Shown in pieces: positions 11,186-22,829 of a stretch of 64,000 nt of DNA. Position numbers and translations under genes: made by a program. Source of the stretch: Ctenosaura bakeri (lineage: Eukaryota > Chordata > Lepidosauria > Squamata > Iguanidae); contig CAOLHI010003145.1 in the NCBI GenBank assembly GCA_948474755.1, forward strand, positions 124,001-188,000, given 5' to 3'. The notes beneath the pieces were generated by a model. That model was given only the letters and a program-made list of their open reading frames with translations. It was not told the origin of the DNA and ran no database searches. Position 1 is the stretch's first letter, and each line of letters opens with the position of its first letter.

Positions 11186-11364
11186 AACTTGCAGCAAGAA
11201 GATAGAATTGTACAGTTTCATAGCTGGGCATGTGCCTTAGGGATCATCAAGACCAACCCTCTGCTCAGTGCAAAGATCTTGCAATGTAGAATAATTCAAC
11301 AGAGACCTCAGGACCTTGGAAAACTCTACCTCTCTCCTAGATCCTGGAGAGCCACTGCCATTTA

Positions 11365-11545
11365 GGCCAGAGGTGGGCAATTGTGTTAGGGCCACAGGCC
11401 ATAATTTTCCTGCCCCTGGGACCATGCACAAAATAATAAAAATGCTGAAAAAAACAAACTGAAGCAGCTAGAAGTTCACTTCTGGTTTTGAAAACCTGGC
11501 ATTTTTTATGTTAAAAAAGTACAGAGGCCTTCTGTAAGCTATTTG
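11365..11545 (+). mobile_element. hAT-like fragment
   Basis: Begins 'cagaggtgggcaattgtgtt', a common hAT-type terminus, and contains 'agaagttcacttctggttttg' as other hAT fragments do (compare 16822 and 56108). The second end was not identified. Confidence 0.35.
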
Positions 11546-11767
11546 AGGTCAACTGCTACTTCTAGGGGCTTTCAAGAAAGGGATTTAATTTTTTTTGACA
11601 GAAAAGGGGCAGTCTACAGAGGTTGAGAGCTACGAAAACAGGCTAGGGAGGCTAAATGTGGCCATAGAATGCACTATGCCCATGTCTGACATAGTCCTAT
11701 TACATGATCTGACTCATCATCGTGAAGTGGTAGCTTTCATAGTGAGTCCTGTGACCTTTCCAAAGAG

Positions 11768-11865
11768 GATCTCCAGATGTTTTGGACCTCAGGCCCCAGA
11801 CGCCTCAGCTGTCTTAGTCAATGGTAAGGGATTATGGGAGCTGTAGTCCAAAACATTGCAGGCGG
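11768..11865. repeat. Self-complementary 'ttttggactacaactccc' repeat
   Basis: 'ccagatgttttggacctcag' pairs with 'gggagctgtagtccaaaaca' at the other end. Same dispersed family as 40078 and 55925. Confidence 0.55.
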
Positions 11866-11922
11866 GGCACCCATTCCTCAGTATTGTCCTGAACGTGGTG
11901 AATCATGGTGCTGGCCTAAATA

Positions 11923-12140
11923 GCCTAAAGGCATCAGAACCTGTCTGATCTTGAATGCTAAGCAGGTTCAGTCCTGGTTAGTACTTGGGTGGGAGACCAC
12001 CAACAAATACCAGGTGCTGTAGGCTATATTTCAAAGAAGGGAACTGGTAAACCACCTCTGAGGATTCCTCGCCTAAGAACCCCCCCCCCAAATTCATGGG
12101 GTCACTGTATGTTAACAGCAACTTGATACACATACACACA
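11923..12140 (+). repeat. 5S-rRNA-derived SINE
   Basis: The first ~103 bases are unmistakably 5S rRNA-like: 'ctgtctgatctt', 'gctaagcagg', 'cctggttagtacttgg.tgggagacc' and 'ggtgctgtaggct'. The internal A, intermediate and C promoter boxes are recognisable. A non-5S tail follows (about 12026-12140), so this is a SINE3-type retroposon and not a functional 5S gene. Substitutions across the 5S part and a missing stretch near the start support decay. Confidence 0.85.
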
Positions 12141-12689
12141 GAAATCATGGTGAGTCCAGACCAACCTTCACAATGCCAATAGGCACTGCAATTGGCCCAG
12201 AGGTCCTATATATTGTGCCTTATACTGGGAGAAAGGTAGGCTATGAATTAAGTAGTATAAATAGGACTGTCAAAATTGGGACTTGGGTTTGATTGTGGGA
12301 TGCGTGCTTCTGTCTGTCTTCCTTTAAATGGCTTTAAAACTTTTATCCTTTAAAAAATATTCAAGATCTGCATCTCTGATACTTTTTCTAAACTTATGCA
12401 TCTAATTTGTAGATCACAAAACACAGACAAATAGCACAGGTTACCAAGTTCCCCAGGGATAGGCAAACTGCAGCACAGTATTTGACTTATAGTAACCCTA
12501 CTCAACGCAGCTTAGAATTTAAAAAAGAACAATACTGCTAAAAAACATTACAAAAAGTAAACATAAAGATGGAATTAAATTATTCACAGTATTAAAACAA
12601 CTCAAACCTACACTTAAAAAGATAAAATGAATTTTAAAATATTTTTTAATAAAATCCAATTTGATAAAAAGCTATTTTAAAAAATGAAT

Positions 12690-12905
12690 GAGAGACTTCA
12701 AGAATCCTAGTCGTCATCTGCTCTGCTCAGATCTTGAATCAATCCACTTGTAGTGTGGTCTTCCTCTTTTCCTACTGACTTCCACTTAACTGAACATTAT
12801 CGTCTTCTCCAATCAGCCACGTCATCTCTTATTATGCCCAATGAGTTACAGCCTCAGTTCTGTCATCTTGGCTTCTAGTGAGAATTCAGGACTGATTTGC
12901 TGAAT
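12690..12905 (-). mobile_element. RTE/BovB-like LINE 3' fragment, antisense
   Basis: Shares with the 8890 copy the blocks 'gtcttcctcttttcctac', 'gagttacagcctcagttctg' and 'catcttggcttctag.gagaattcaggac'. Frame is lost. Confidence 0.6.
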
Positions 12906-13391
12906 CTCTAGATGTTGCCAGACTCCAGTTCCCTGCATTCCTCACCATTTGTTATACTGACTGGGGCTGATGGGAGTTGCAGTCCATGAATATCCAAACG
13001 ACTATAATTTGTCCACCCTGTTATAGCCTCATAGGCTCTCTCATGGAAAAGACAAGCCACTCGGCATCACATTGAATCAAATTACCCTCAAATGTTTTTT
13101 TTCTTCTATGGTTTGTTGCTTGAGAGAGAGGGAATATAGTCTAGAGAGGAGAATGGTGTTCTCAAATGCATATTTTTGGACCTTTGCTGACACACAAAAA
13201 TCAGCTGCCTGAGCCCCTCTGCCCAGTGGTAGGGCCAGACCTGGTGTGCATAACAGGCATTATCATTAGAGTGCTAAAAAGTTTGCCTTAATGGTGATGC
13301 CAATATTTTGTGAACCCCTATATATGCCTGCATATGCACATACCTGGAAGAATTCAGATGGGCAAACAGAAAATATTCAGAACTTGGAAAA

Positions 13392-13458
13392 AAATATATT
13401 TTGGAGTCAGAATTTCCAGAATCCCCCACACTGGCTATCGGATTCTGGGAGTATAGTT
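13392..13458. repeat. Self-complementary short repeat
   Basis: 'ggagtcagaatttccagaatcc' pairs with 'ggattctgggagtatagttc' across 'cccacactggctatc'. Same family as 8412. Confidence 0.5.
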
Positions 13459-13639
13459 CAAATGGTAACTTCTCCAAGCCCTGAATGTTCCTCTGGCTAT
13501 GCATCTTATCTTGGATATCTGCAAAGCTGGCCTGGTTGCTCTGTGGGAGTAGTGGGCCCTCTGCTGGCCATAGAGTCCTAGCAAATGCCCATTCCTACTA
13601 CTCCATAGATCCTGCTCTGGGACCTTTTAACATTACTTA

Positions 13640-13819
13640 GGCCATTTCCGCACAACACTCTTATAGCGCGATGATTCTGCTTTCAGCCTCCTATGGAATC
13701 CTGGGGTTTGCAGTTCCGGGAGGGGCCAGTCGGCCCCTCCCGGAACTGCAAACCCCAGGATTCCATAGGAGGCTGAAAGCAGAATCATCACGCTATAAGA
13801 GTGTTGTGCGGAAATGGCC
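13640..13819. mobile_element. Palindromic MITE, copy 2 (near-perfect)
   Basis: 180 bp. The arms are almost perfectly complementary over their full length, and the centre is 'ggggccagtcggcccc'. The ends are 'ggccatttccgcac' and its complement. The high arm identity suggests a fairly recent insertion. It lies about 220 bases upstream of the first ETV2 coding exon. Confidence 0.9.
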
Positions 13820-14042
13820 TCAGTTACAGCACCAAGATTTTTAGTTTACCAGCTGTGGTTTGAACCTGTGGAATCAAGGGCTGTTTAGAATATCAGCTGA
13901 AGAGCTCTAGTGCCCCACTATACAACAAACCTTAGTTTTCCGTAAGATGCAGCCACGGCAGTTACAGAAAAAACAGAGCACTGTAATTGTGCAGTGTTCT
14001 CCAGCTGTGACTTGAGCTATTATTCCTCCTCTGACTACAGGT

Positions 14043-17000
14043 ATGGAGACCTGGCGGCAGTGTTGGGCAGAGCCACCCCTACAAATGGTACCCGCTGGAG
14101 TAGAGACTGGGGGAACAGGTAAGGTTGCTGTTGTTATATGTCTTCAAGTTGGTTTTGATTTATGGAGACCCTAATGCAAACCTATAATGGGGTTTTGGTG
14201 GGCTGAGAGTGTGTGATGTGCCCAAGGTCAGCCAGTGCATTTCCATGGCGGAGGGGGAAATTGAACTCTGGTCTCCAGGGGCATAATTCAATGCTTAAAC
14301 CACTATACCATGCTGGGTCTCAAAAGGTAATGTGGGCCTCCCTTATTTTTTACCTAGCATGGTATAGGGGAAACCCAGCATGGTATAGGGGAAAACAGCA
14401 ACACCACCACATCCTGGGACAATAATTTTTAAAAAGGGGGAGGATTAATACCCAAGTTTTGATCTAATTTTGAAGGTTTGTTTGTTTGTTTGTTTCCCCA
14501 TTTGTTATTTGAATAGCACTTTTACATTAGCCTTTAAAAAAAAGTAAAATTCACACTCTCATCTTCATTAATAGGATTCATAATGAGATATTCCGGGTAC
14601 CTTTAGCATCACTTAGAGAAGCACTATAAGTTAGCCTTCTCTGACCTAAGTCCTTTCCAACATGTTGGACTACAACTCCTCAAAGCCCCTAGCCACCTGA
14701 TTTCCTCTGGGATTTGTAGGTCAACACATCAGGAAGAACCCAGGTTAAGGAAGGCTGCTTTAAATGAATAATTAAAGGAATTAAGAAGAAAGAATACAAT
14801 GCTTAGAATTCTAATAAATCGCTACAACTAAAAGTGAATCAGTGTCAGTGCTGGTACATACCCAAATTGTTGGAAGTGAGCTCTTGTTGTTATAGAGAAT
14901 GCTTTCTGGGGCAGGTTGTTCAGAGCAAAATAGGTTAAACCAAAGCTAGGTTTAAAAAAGGAAGAAAAATGAAAAAACTTAAGTCATTTGAAAAAAAAAA
15001 GTTTCACTTCTTGTGGTGGATAACACCCAAATGTGCACATGTTTTGCATGGCTTGTCTGTTAGATCTTTGTTTACAGGTGTAAAAGTTTCTGGTTGTTGA
15101 TTTCCCAGGATGGGACAACAAGGTCCTTCTCTCTTGAGAAGTTTCAGGGATTGGTCATTGCACAGTTGTACAGTACTTCTTTTGCATGTGTCTCTAATCA
15201 GAAAGGGTCAAGTGACAGGAAAAGCATCCACTTTAGATTCTGTGGAGTGCTGTGACCAAAGTAGAAGAGCCTTCTCCAACATGGTGATCACCAACCATCA
15301 CGCTAGCTGGGGATGATAGGAGTTGCACTGCAACACTTTTGGAAAGCAACATGTTGGAAAATGCAGAATTATATGACAGTAGATAAGATGGATAAGTAGC
15401 CTCTTTTTGTTTTGTATCCTCTTTTCGTTTTGGCCTAGCATGACACTTCAGAGAGGTTCTGAGAATGATGGGTAGAAATCATACAGTGTTTCTCAACACT
15501 GGCTGTACTGCTTTGGTTTGTTGGGATTTTCAGACCAACATCATCTGAAGGGCTGCATGATTCACTGCTATAGATTCTGCCCTGTTTCAGCATCAAGTTA
15601 AGGTTATTTTTGTTTGTTTGTTTTTGCACAAGATTCACTGTGCCCATGGCTTGTCTCTGGCCTACTGAATTACAAGTTTGGTATGTTGCTTTATTCTGTC
15701 GAATTATCTTAGAATTAAGTTGCTTTATTGTCTGTACCTACACTAAGGTCTCTAAATCAATGTTTTAATAGACAAATTTGAAAACCACTATTGGAGACCA
15801 TAGTGGAACAAATATCGTATAACCAATAGGCCCAGGTGTCTCCCTGGCTGCCACCAACTTTATGGAAAGCTAGGAGGATGTTTTCCCCCAAAACCAAAAG
15901 ATAAAAAAATACCCTTCTTTTTCTACTTGCTCCCATTTTCCTTCACCAAGATTTCACAGAAGATTACAGGAGGATTTTTCAGGAGGAAGACTTCAGCACA
16001 GTAGATTCCTGGTTCGTGCCAGAAAATGAGATGGATCAGCAACTTCCAGGATGGGCTGGTGGAAGTTATCTAGCTGAGCTTGAAGAGTTTGAGAGGGAAA
16101 TGCCATTTCATCACACATCTGGCTTGAAAGGTAACGAAACGTAACAAAATGAAACAAAAACACCAAAAACCTGTCCCCAGGTGACATTGGGGGCTACAGT
16201 GTGATCATTCAGCAAATTCTAAATCAAGGACACAAAAAAGGAAGAGACATTGAGAAATTAACATTTTTGGGATTATGATCCCCAGAATTCATCCAAAGAG
16301 CACGAATGCCCTCTAAGATGAGTATTTGGAATGAAATATATCTGAGTTAAGCAAAAGAAAAAAATTGGCTGTGAGTAGTTCAAAAAGCTATTTCGTAGAA
16401 TCATAGAGTTAGAAGAGACCACAAAGGCCATCCAGTCCAATCCCACTCTGCCATGCAGAAATAAACTATCAAAGGATTCCCAACAGATGGCCATCTGTTT
16501 AAAAACCTCCAAAGAAGGAGAGTCCACCACACTCCAAGGCAGTGTATTCCACTGTCAAACTGCTCTTACCATCAGGAAGTTCTTCCTAAGGTTTAGATGG
16601 ATTCTCTTTTCCTGCAGTTTGAAGCCATTGTTCTGTGTCCTAGTGTCTGGGGCAGCCAAAAACAGCCTTACTCCATCCTCCATATGACATTCCTTTAGAT
16701 ATTTAAACATAGTTATCATGTCACCTCTTAACTTTCTCTTCTCCAAACTAAACATACCCATCTCCCTTTTCAGCTTGAAGGAATGATTTCTGATCTATAT
16801 AGCTTCCAGATACCAGGCTCATCAGAGGCGTCAGGTGGGGGGGGCAACACATGCAGGTCCAGGGACTCATTTTGTCTCATAAGACCCACTTGTAGGCCTC
16901 CGGCCTCCAAAATGCCATTTATTTGCAACTTCCCTCAAACTGTAAGTGATTAGAAGTTAACTTCAGGTTTTTAGGGAGAGGGGAAATTGCCCCCTGTTAA

Positions 17001-20000
17001 AACTAAACAAGACACTGTGACTTGTTCTAGTGTAAAACTCCTTCCCCTGGAAACTTCCAGGAATAGCAAATCAATTCTGCCACAAAAGGGTCTGGGGAGT
17101 TGAGAAAGATGCACGAAGGCCCAAGCCACCAGAAAAAACAATTGGGGCCACTATGCAGCAGTATCAAAGACATTGTCATACTAGTCTCTTTTAGCACAAA
17201 AAGTTGCAAGGGAATCCTATAGCACCTTCGACACCGAGAAAAAGAACTTTCTTGCGTTAAGCTTTCATGGACTCCAGTCCACTTCATCAGATGGACTGCA
17301 GTCCACAAAAGCTTAGGCTAGAAATTTCTTTTTCTCGGTTAATCTCAAAGATGCTACAGAGATCTCTCATATCTTTTGGACACCACTTAAGGCAGCCCAT
17401 AGCTGCATAGAAGACCAAGTTTGATGGAATGATATTCTTGGTTTCCTTCCCAGGTTTTCCTGAGTACACCAACACCATAGTGGAATTGAGTCAGGTCTCC
17501 TCCTGTTTGGATTACAGGGAACCATATAACAGAGGTGAGCTTTGACTGACATGTCAAAAGAAAGAGAGGCAGTTAGGTGGTGGATTTAGGAACTGTCTGA
17601 GCAGTCACTGAGCCCTGTGATGATCTATTTTTGGACATGGCCACAAGAGGGAAGGAGAGAATTCTCTAAATATCTCTGGCTAAGAGAGGCAGAGAAACAA
17701 GGCCAGATTGGTCCAAACTGCAGATGGAAGCAGAAACAGGGAAGATTTTGTCCTCTAAGTGTTTTGGACTTCATCTCCCATATGTCCCACATTAATTATG
17801 GCCAATGGGAAAAGATTATGCGAGCTGAATTCCATAACAACTGGAGGTCTAAATGCTTCCTACTCCTAGGAGAGCATGTAAGGAAGCCATCTTGTACATG
17901 CTAAGAAGGTCTAAGATTGGTCAATGGCTGATGGGAGAGTGCTGACAAAAGCCTTGTATGTCCCCTAGAGTTCCATGGTGGAAGAAATCAGGGATACAAA
18001 TGTGGTTAACTAGATTCATACAATTAATTTTTTAGAAATTATTTTATTTTTAAAATGTATACCTGCCCTTTCTGTTAATAGTAAGCTCTGAAACAATGTG
18101 GCAGCACAATGAAAATTATTTTATAATTAGGAATGATTGTGTTAAATACTAAAGGCAGCAATATAAAGCTTTTGCAAAACGTTAGATTGCCTGCGGCCAT
18201 CCATGCACTGAATGGTGGGAGTTACAGTGGAACACACCTAGAAGATACATCTGGGATGGCTGTATTAAAGGCTAGTTTGAAAAAAAAAAGACAAACATCT
18301 GTCAAAAGACGGGAAAAGAGAGTCTGATACATCTCCCTGGGGAGGGGGTTTCCACAATTGTAACTTATGCAAAAAATTCTCTGTTATCCTATCAATTCTG
18401 CTCAATGCACAGTATTTGGAAAGCTGCTAAAAAGTAGATAGTTAGTTTTGGAGAACCAGAAGTACTTATTAGCTACATTTTAAAACAGTTTTGTTATTCA
18501 AAAGTAACTAAAACGAACATCACATTTTGGTTCTTGAAATAGATATTAGAATGCTTTAAGTAACTAGTCCTTGATAGAAAACATAGCTACACTGTGAAGT
18601 CATTCACCCATTGCCTACAGAGAAGTAACTAAAAAGTAACCTTTATATTGCAAAAGGAGTCAATGTATCCATTGTTATGTTACTACTGCAATGTAACTTA
18701 GTTATATCTTAGTTTTTTAAACAAATCCAAACAACTCACTATTTGTAACAAGTTGTTTCCAAGCTTTGTGCATGTATGAGCAAGGTTAGGGATTTACTCA
18801 GGATTTCCAGCCACATAGACAGATGGTTCTGAGTGCAGGTAACATGGATAAAGTGGTAGGTGAGTAAGTTAATTTGCTTTCTAGTGACTTTTCTTTTTTG
18901 GCCTTTCCTACTTTCAGGTTCTAGGCCAGCCTATGAGCAGGAGAGTGTCCCCCCATGCATGGAAGGAACCGACTATTCTGCTCCCGCTGCTCCCCAATTC
19001 TCATTTTCCCCTCGGTGCCTTTCTTCTGCTGAAGTACAGCATTCCCCATCTCAGACTCTGCTTGGAGCTCAGCAGACACAGCAAGAGAAAGGTACAGACG
19101 TAGGAGACAACTTCGTCCGGTGTCAGCTCACTGGCCCCTCTAACATTGCAGCCCCTACTCTTGTCAGGCTTGAAATTTGGTACTTGGAAACTCGCTATAG
19201 AATTAATACTTGGTATTGTTCAGTATTTGGACACTCAGGGCTCATCAAAGAACCTTGCTTTAGAATTGCCTGTTCTGCCTGATATATGTGGATGGCCATA
19301 GGGGCAGAAGGGAAGGACACTGTTAACATCAGTTCTGTCTTTGGGAATGACCCAGGATGTTGACTGGAACATGCAGACTTGGGAATGTTAAGGGTCAGAT
19401 AAAATGTAACACATGTACAAGCTGTGACTCTGCTAATGCTGGTGCATGACTCTTTTATGTAAGTATGAAAATGGTATAAAAGGGGAAGCATAGAAGAATA
19501 AAGGCTTCCTTCCTTATCACTACTGTTTGTAGGCTATACCGAATAGAGTTTGGATACTTGGAGGAATCCTTTGGCCGAAGTTGCTTTGTGTGTGTTTCTT
19601 TTTTCCTACCTTGTGTTTGGGATTTCAATTCAGCTTCATGTCCACCTGGGGATACAATGAAGTATGGTCTGTTTACCCACCCTAACACTCTGGGGTGAGC
19701 AGAAAGTGAACCAAGGCTTCCTGCAAGGTTGGGGTACCTTTCATGACCAGATAGTTTGGACTTCGATTCTGAGGAGCCTCAACTAACACAGTCAGTGGAA
19801 AAGGAATGTGGAAGATTGTAAGCCAAAGTAATTGGAGAGGGACATCTTTCTCACGCACCTAATGGCTGACATGCAGTAGATCAGCAAGGATTACTGTTCC
19901 ATTGTCTGAAAAAAAGCTTCTCCTTCTCTGAGGTAGACTGTTGAGGAAGAAATGTTTGGGATAAGGACTGGATTTTTGATGTTATAAGATTTGGGAGCTT

Positions 20001-22773
20001 GGTTCGGATACTGATTGCAGGTCCTTGGGCTGAGTGTGCGCTCTTTAATGTTTACATTGCACCAGTCCTCCTGAGTGATTTTTTTGGCACCTGATTCAGA
20101 CTGATGGAGCTCTCATAAAAACAAAAACCACAGCAGATCACATAAAACTTCTGCTTTAAAGTTATATACTCACCTGTTGTACCTTCTGCTGCTTTAGTTT
20201 TTGTGTTTGTTAGAGAAAGATTAATAAAATAACCCATCTGTTACCCCTGTTCAGTTGGACAGCGTCAGTTCAGGTTTTCAGAACTTTTTTTCCTCCAAAG
20301 ATCCATCTGGGCATGCTGGAGACTGAATTTTGTTTCTTTGCCAAAAATGTGCTCTTTTACTGAGCTACAGACCTTCCTTCTAAGAAACAAACAAGACAAA
20401 AAAAAAAAAAAAAAGGCTATGTTAGCTGCTCTGTATTAGCTCAGTATCCCTTGATGAGATGACTGGAGCTATCCAAATTTGCCATTGTGTGCCTTCAAAT
20501 CACTTCCAACATGTGGTGATCCTACGGCAAACCTATCACAGCATTTTTTTGGGCAAAATCTATCCAGAAAGGGCTTGTCTTTGCTCCCTCTGCAATTGCT
20601 CATCCCTATGATAGATGCACAGCATATGCTCAGCCTTTGAGCTATAGCCTCTCTCCTAAAAGGGCCAAAGAAAGATGAAGAGCATTGAAGACTCATTTTC
20701 TTCTCAGCTGACCCCAAGCTCTGTGCTCCTGCTTTCGTAAATCATGTTCATGCACTATTGTTCCTTCCAGAGCAAGCCTTCTTGAGGAGCATGTCGTCCC
20801 ATTACTGGGGGAAACACCTGACCCAGCCATCTTTGGCCAAAACAGGACTGTGGACTGTGATTCATGTCACTGTGAGCCGCCCAAGAAGATCCGGAGAAAA
20901 AGGGAGTTAAGGGATTGGACAGAAGCTGGTATCACCAACACATCCCACAGGGATCAGACAGGTAACACAGAGTAAAGAATATGGGATTAATCAGAGGATA
21001 TGGGATATAGGATATATTTCAAGTACTGGTGCTGGCTTTCAAAATCCAAAATCGTTTGGAACCAGGTTTCTTTAAAGATCACTTGCTTCCAATTGTCGAG
21101 TTACTCAGAAATTAGCATCAGCTTCAGAGGCCCTTCTGTCTGCTTTTGTCATCACTGGAATTTAGCCAGCAGCTACAAGACAGGGCTTTTCCAGGAATGA
21201 CTCCAAAGTCTAAGGGCATCCTGCTTTTGAAAGTCTTCCAGATTCCTCTCCTTTTGGCTTTTCAGGTATTGCTGGAAACAAGTTTTTTCTATGTGATTCT
21301 AAAAATGTAGAAGCACCAGTGAAATTTGGTATTTATTGTGTTTTGAAGGTGCAATTGTTTTTCACTTCCATTTAACTATTTTTAATAATTGTTAGAAAAA
21401 AGCAGTATGTGAATAATGAGTTGTAGACCATGGGTGGGGAGTGCACTATTTCCTTCTGATGTGTTGGAGCCGCCTGGGAATTCATCCGAGTGAAAGAAGC
21501 CCTCTGCACATGGTTCAGAATTGCTGTTTCTGCGTGTTCCAGAGCTGCACTCTGGTATTATGACAGCTCCCAGTATTCAAGCACCGTTTAAGCTCTCACC
21601 CTGACCCTTACTGCCATCTCTTCCTATGCAGGTTCTGGACCCATTCAGCTTTGGCGTTTTCTGCTAGAACTCCTGCAGGATGGCTCATGCCAGGCCTTTA
21701 TCTGCTGGACAGGGAATGGCTCTGAATTTAAGTTGCGTGACCCTCATGAGGTGAGGTCCCATTTCTTTTCCCCTTGTTTATGCACCTGTGATGTTGTACC
21801 TGCTCATTATGCCTAGCAGTGTATCAACTTTCATATGTAAAAATATGAACCAGACTGCCCTCAGCCCTATCTCCTGGAACATAAATGAACACAGGAGAAA
21901 GAAATTGTCCTTTGGATTTTGCAGTGCAGCTTTTTGCTCAAAAAATATCAGCAACAATATAAAAATGAGTATTTGATGATGGAGTGCTTAGAAATATGTC
22001 ACTTAAAAGAAAGTATGCTTAGAAATACATGTTTTGTGAAAAACAAGTGAAAATACATATTTTAGAGGCGTTTGATGGCAGATTTTTTTAAAAAAAATTG
22101 ACATGGAAACAGATGGTATTGTACAGAATAAGCGTATGTGAAACCAACACGGTCTGAAATAGACTAATATATCCATTCCTACCTCTGAATAGCAGATGGG
22201 GGACAGAATGGACATAGGCTGGTATGTCCTTGCCCTGCTATATTGTGGACTCCTCACAGTGGGCAACAGGATGTTGGTCCAGACGTTTGGTCTGATTCTG
22301 CAGGGCTCCAGTGTTCCAATAATAGTTTATTGCCAAACAAATCAACCAAAAGAACTGCACAGAACTTCCAGCTAGCCTTTGGGGATACCTCACCTACAAT
22401 TTGGGGAAGTATAACCTAGGAATTGTAATGTGTGACTAGGACCAGTATGTGCATATAATATATTTAACACTGGTACTACTTAGTAGCAAAGTGGAATAAA
22501 ATGGTCCTCTGGTTATCCCAGCCTGTAAGAAAAGTGAGTACATGGGCTGCCTTCAGGAGCTGTAACCTTCCTCTCCTTCCTCTTACCTCTTGCTAGGTGG
22601 CAAGGCGCTGGGGTAAACGGAAGAACAAGCCCCATATGACCTATGAGAAACTGAGCCGGGGGTTGCGCTATTATTACCATAAGAACATCATTCACAAGAC
22701 CAGCGGCCAGCGCTACGTATATCGTTTTGTCCGTGACGTTCAGAACAAACTGGCTGAAAAGATTCACAGCTAA
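14043..22773 (+). CDS. ETV2: ETS variant transcription factor 2 (ETV2/ER71), 7 coding exons
   Basis: Coding exons are 14043-14118, 15951-16130, 17454-17534, 18918-19091, 20773-20961, 21632-21750 and 22597-22773. Every join is gt..ag and keeps one frame, giving 331 residues (human ETV2 is of similar size, about 340). The N-terminal two thirds is an acidic, Ser/Pro-rich region without a Pointed domain, as in ETV2. The ETS winged-helix domain covers residues 236-317, from GPIQLW to the YVYRFV block. The DNA-contacting arginines of the recognition helix are R294 and R297 in [13 protein letters not shown]2 is a nuclear regulator that switches on endothelial and blood genes at GGAA sites. The ETS domain alone is close to ETS1/2; the ETV2 call rests on missing Pointed domain, size and the HAUS5 neighbour. 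Exon 5's first AG (20769-20770) would give an early stop, so the AG at 20771-20772 was chosen. The start at 14043 is the first ATG after an acceptor; an upstream coding exon cannot be excluded. Confidence 0.93.
14130..14317 (-). repeat. tRNA-derived SINE in ETV2 intron
   Basis: Antisense copy, from 'cttcaagttgg' (complement of the 3' tail) to 'aaaccactataccatgctgg' (complement of the tRNA-like head). It starts only about 12 bases after the exon 1 donor. Confidence 0.75.
14660..14735. repeat. Self-complementary 'ggactacaactcc' repeat
   Basis: 'acatgttggactacaactcc' pairs with 'gggatttgtaggtcaacacat'. In ETV2 intron 1. Confidence 0.55.
15275..15358. repeat. Self-complementary short repeat
   Basis: 'ctccaacatggtgatcacc' and 'ggagttgcactgcaacac..' arms around 'catcacgctagctgggg'. 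Same dispersed family, in ETV2 intron 1. Confidence 0.45.
16395..16775 (-). mobile_element. CR1 LINE 3' end, antisense
   Basis: The minus strand encodes a CR1 C-terminal segment ([14 protein letters not shown]..., then [18 protein letters not shown]) and terminates in the CR1 3' end, seen here as 'tagaatcatagagtt'. It is 5'-truncated and frame-broken, as usual for CR1. It lies in ETV2 intron 2. Confidence 0.85.
16822..16990 (+). mobile_element. Possible hAT-like fragment
   Basis: Starts 'atcagaggcgtcaggtgggg' and shares 'aagttaacttcaggtttt' with the fragment at 11365. No second end was found. Confidence 0.3.
17745..17853. repeat. Self-complementary short repeat
   Basis: 'ttttggacttcatctccca' pairs loosely with 'gagctgaattccataacaa' around 'attatggccaatggg'. 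In ETV2 intron 3. Confidence 0.4.
18000..18850. other. AT-rich intronic stretch of ETV2
   Basis: Between the third and fourth coding exons. It is AT-rich and I recognise no exon or repeat family in it. Confidence 0.5.
19300..19690 (+). mobile_element. Candidate solo retroviral LTR in ETV2 intron
   Basis: The order of signals fits an LTR in plus orientation: TATAAAA at 19475-19481, AATAAA at 19497-19502 about 20 bases on, then about 185 bases of U5-like sequence ending near 'ccctaaca' (19688). The left edge and target duplication were not resolved, so the coordinates are approximate. No viral coding sequence is adjacent. It could instead be an unrelated promoter-like stretch. The sense orientation and internal poly(A) signal could affect ETV2 transcripts. 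Confidence 0.4.
20397..20414. repeat. Poly(A) run
   Basis: An 18-base A homopolymer in ETV2 intron 4, possibly the tail of an unrecognised retroposed sequence to its left. Confidence 0.5.
20482..20565 (-). repeat. tRNA-derived SINE 3' fragment
   Basis: 'gtgtgccttcaaatcacttcc' followed by 'ggtgatcctacggcaaacc' is the complement of the shared SINE tail. Only the 3' portion is present. Confidence 0.65.
21632..22773 (+). other. ETV2: ETS-domain exons of ETV2
   Basis: The two exons 21632-21750 and 22597-22773 encode the DNA-binding domain, split in phase 0 between Glu273 and Val274. The first supplies helix 1 (LWRFLLELL) and the sheet region with [11 protein letters not shown]. The second supplies the recognition helix and the wing ending in YVYRFV. 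After the domain only about 14 residues remain (ending KLAEKIHS), so the protein has no long C-terminal activation region. Confidence 0.93.
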
Positions 22774-22813
22774 AGGCAACAAGTATCATGTAAGGACATC
22801 CAGATACAGATAC

Positions 22814-22829
22814 ACACACACACACACAC
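22814..22829. repeat. (CA)n microsatellite in ETV2 3' UTR
   Basis: About eight CA units, 40 bases after the stop codon. Confidence 0.8.

Noticed and set aside
11923..12025. Functional 5S rRNA gene
   Set aside because: Many substitutions and a shortened 5' part, followed by a SINE-like tail with no terminator T run in place.
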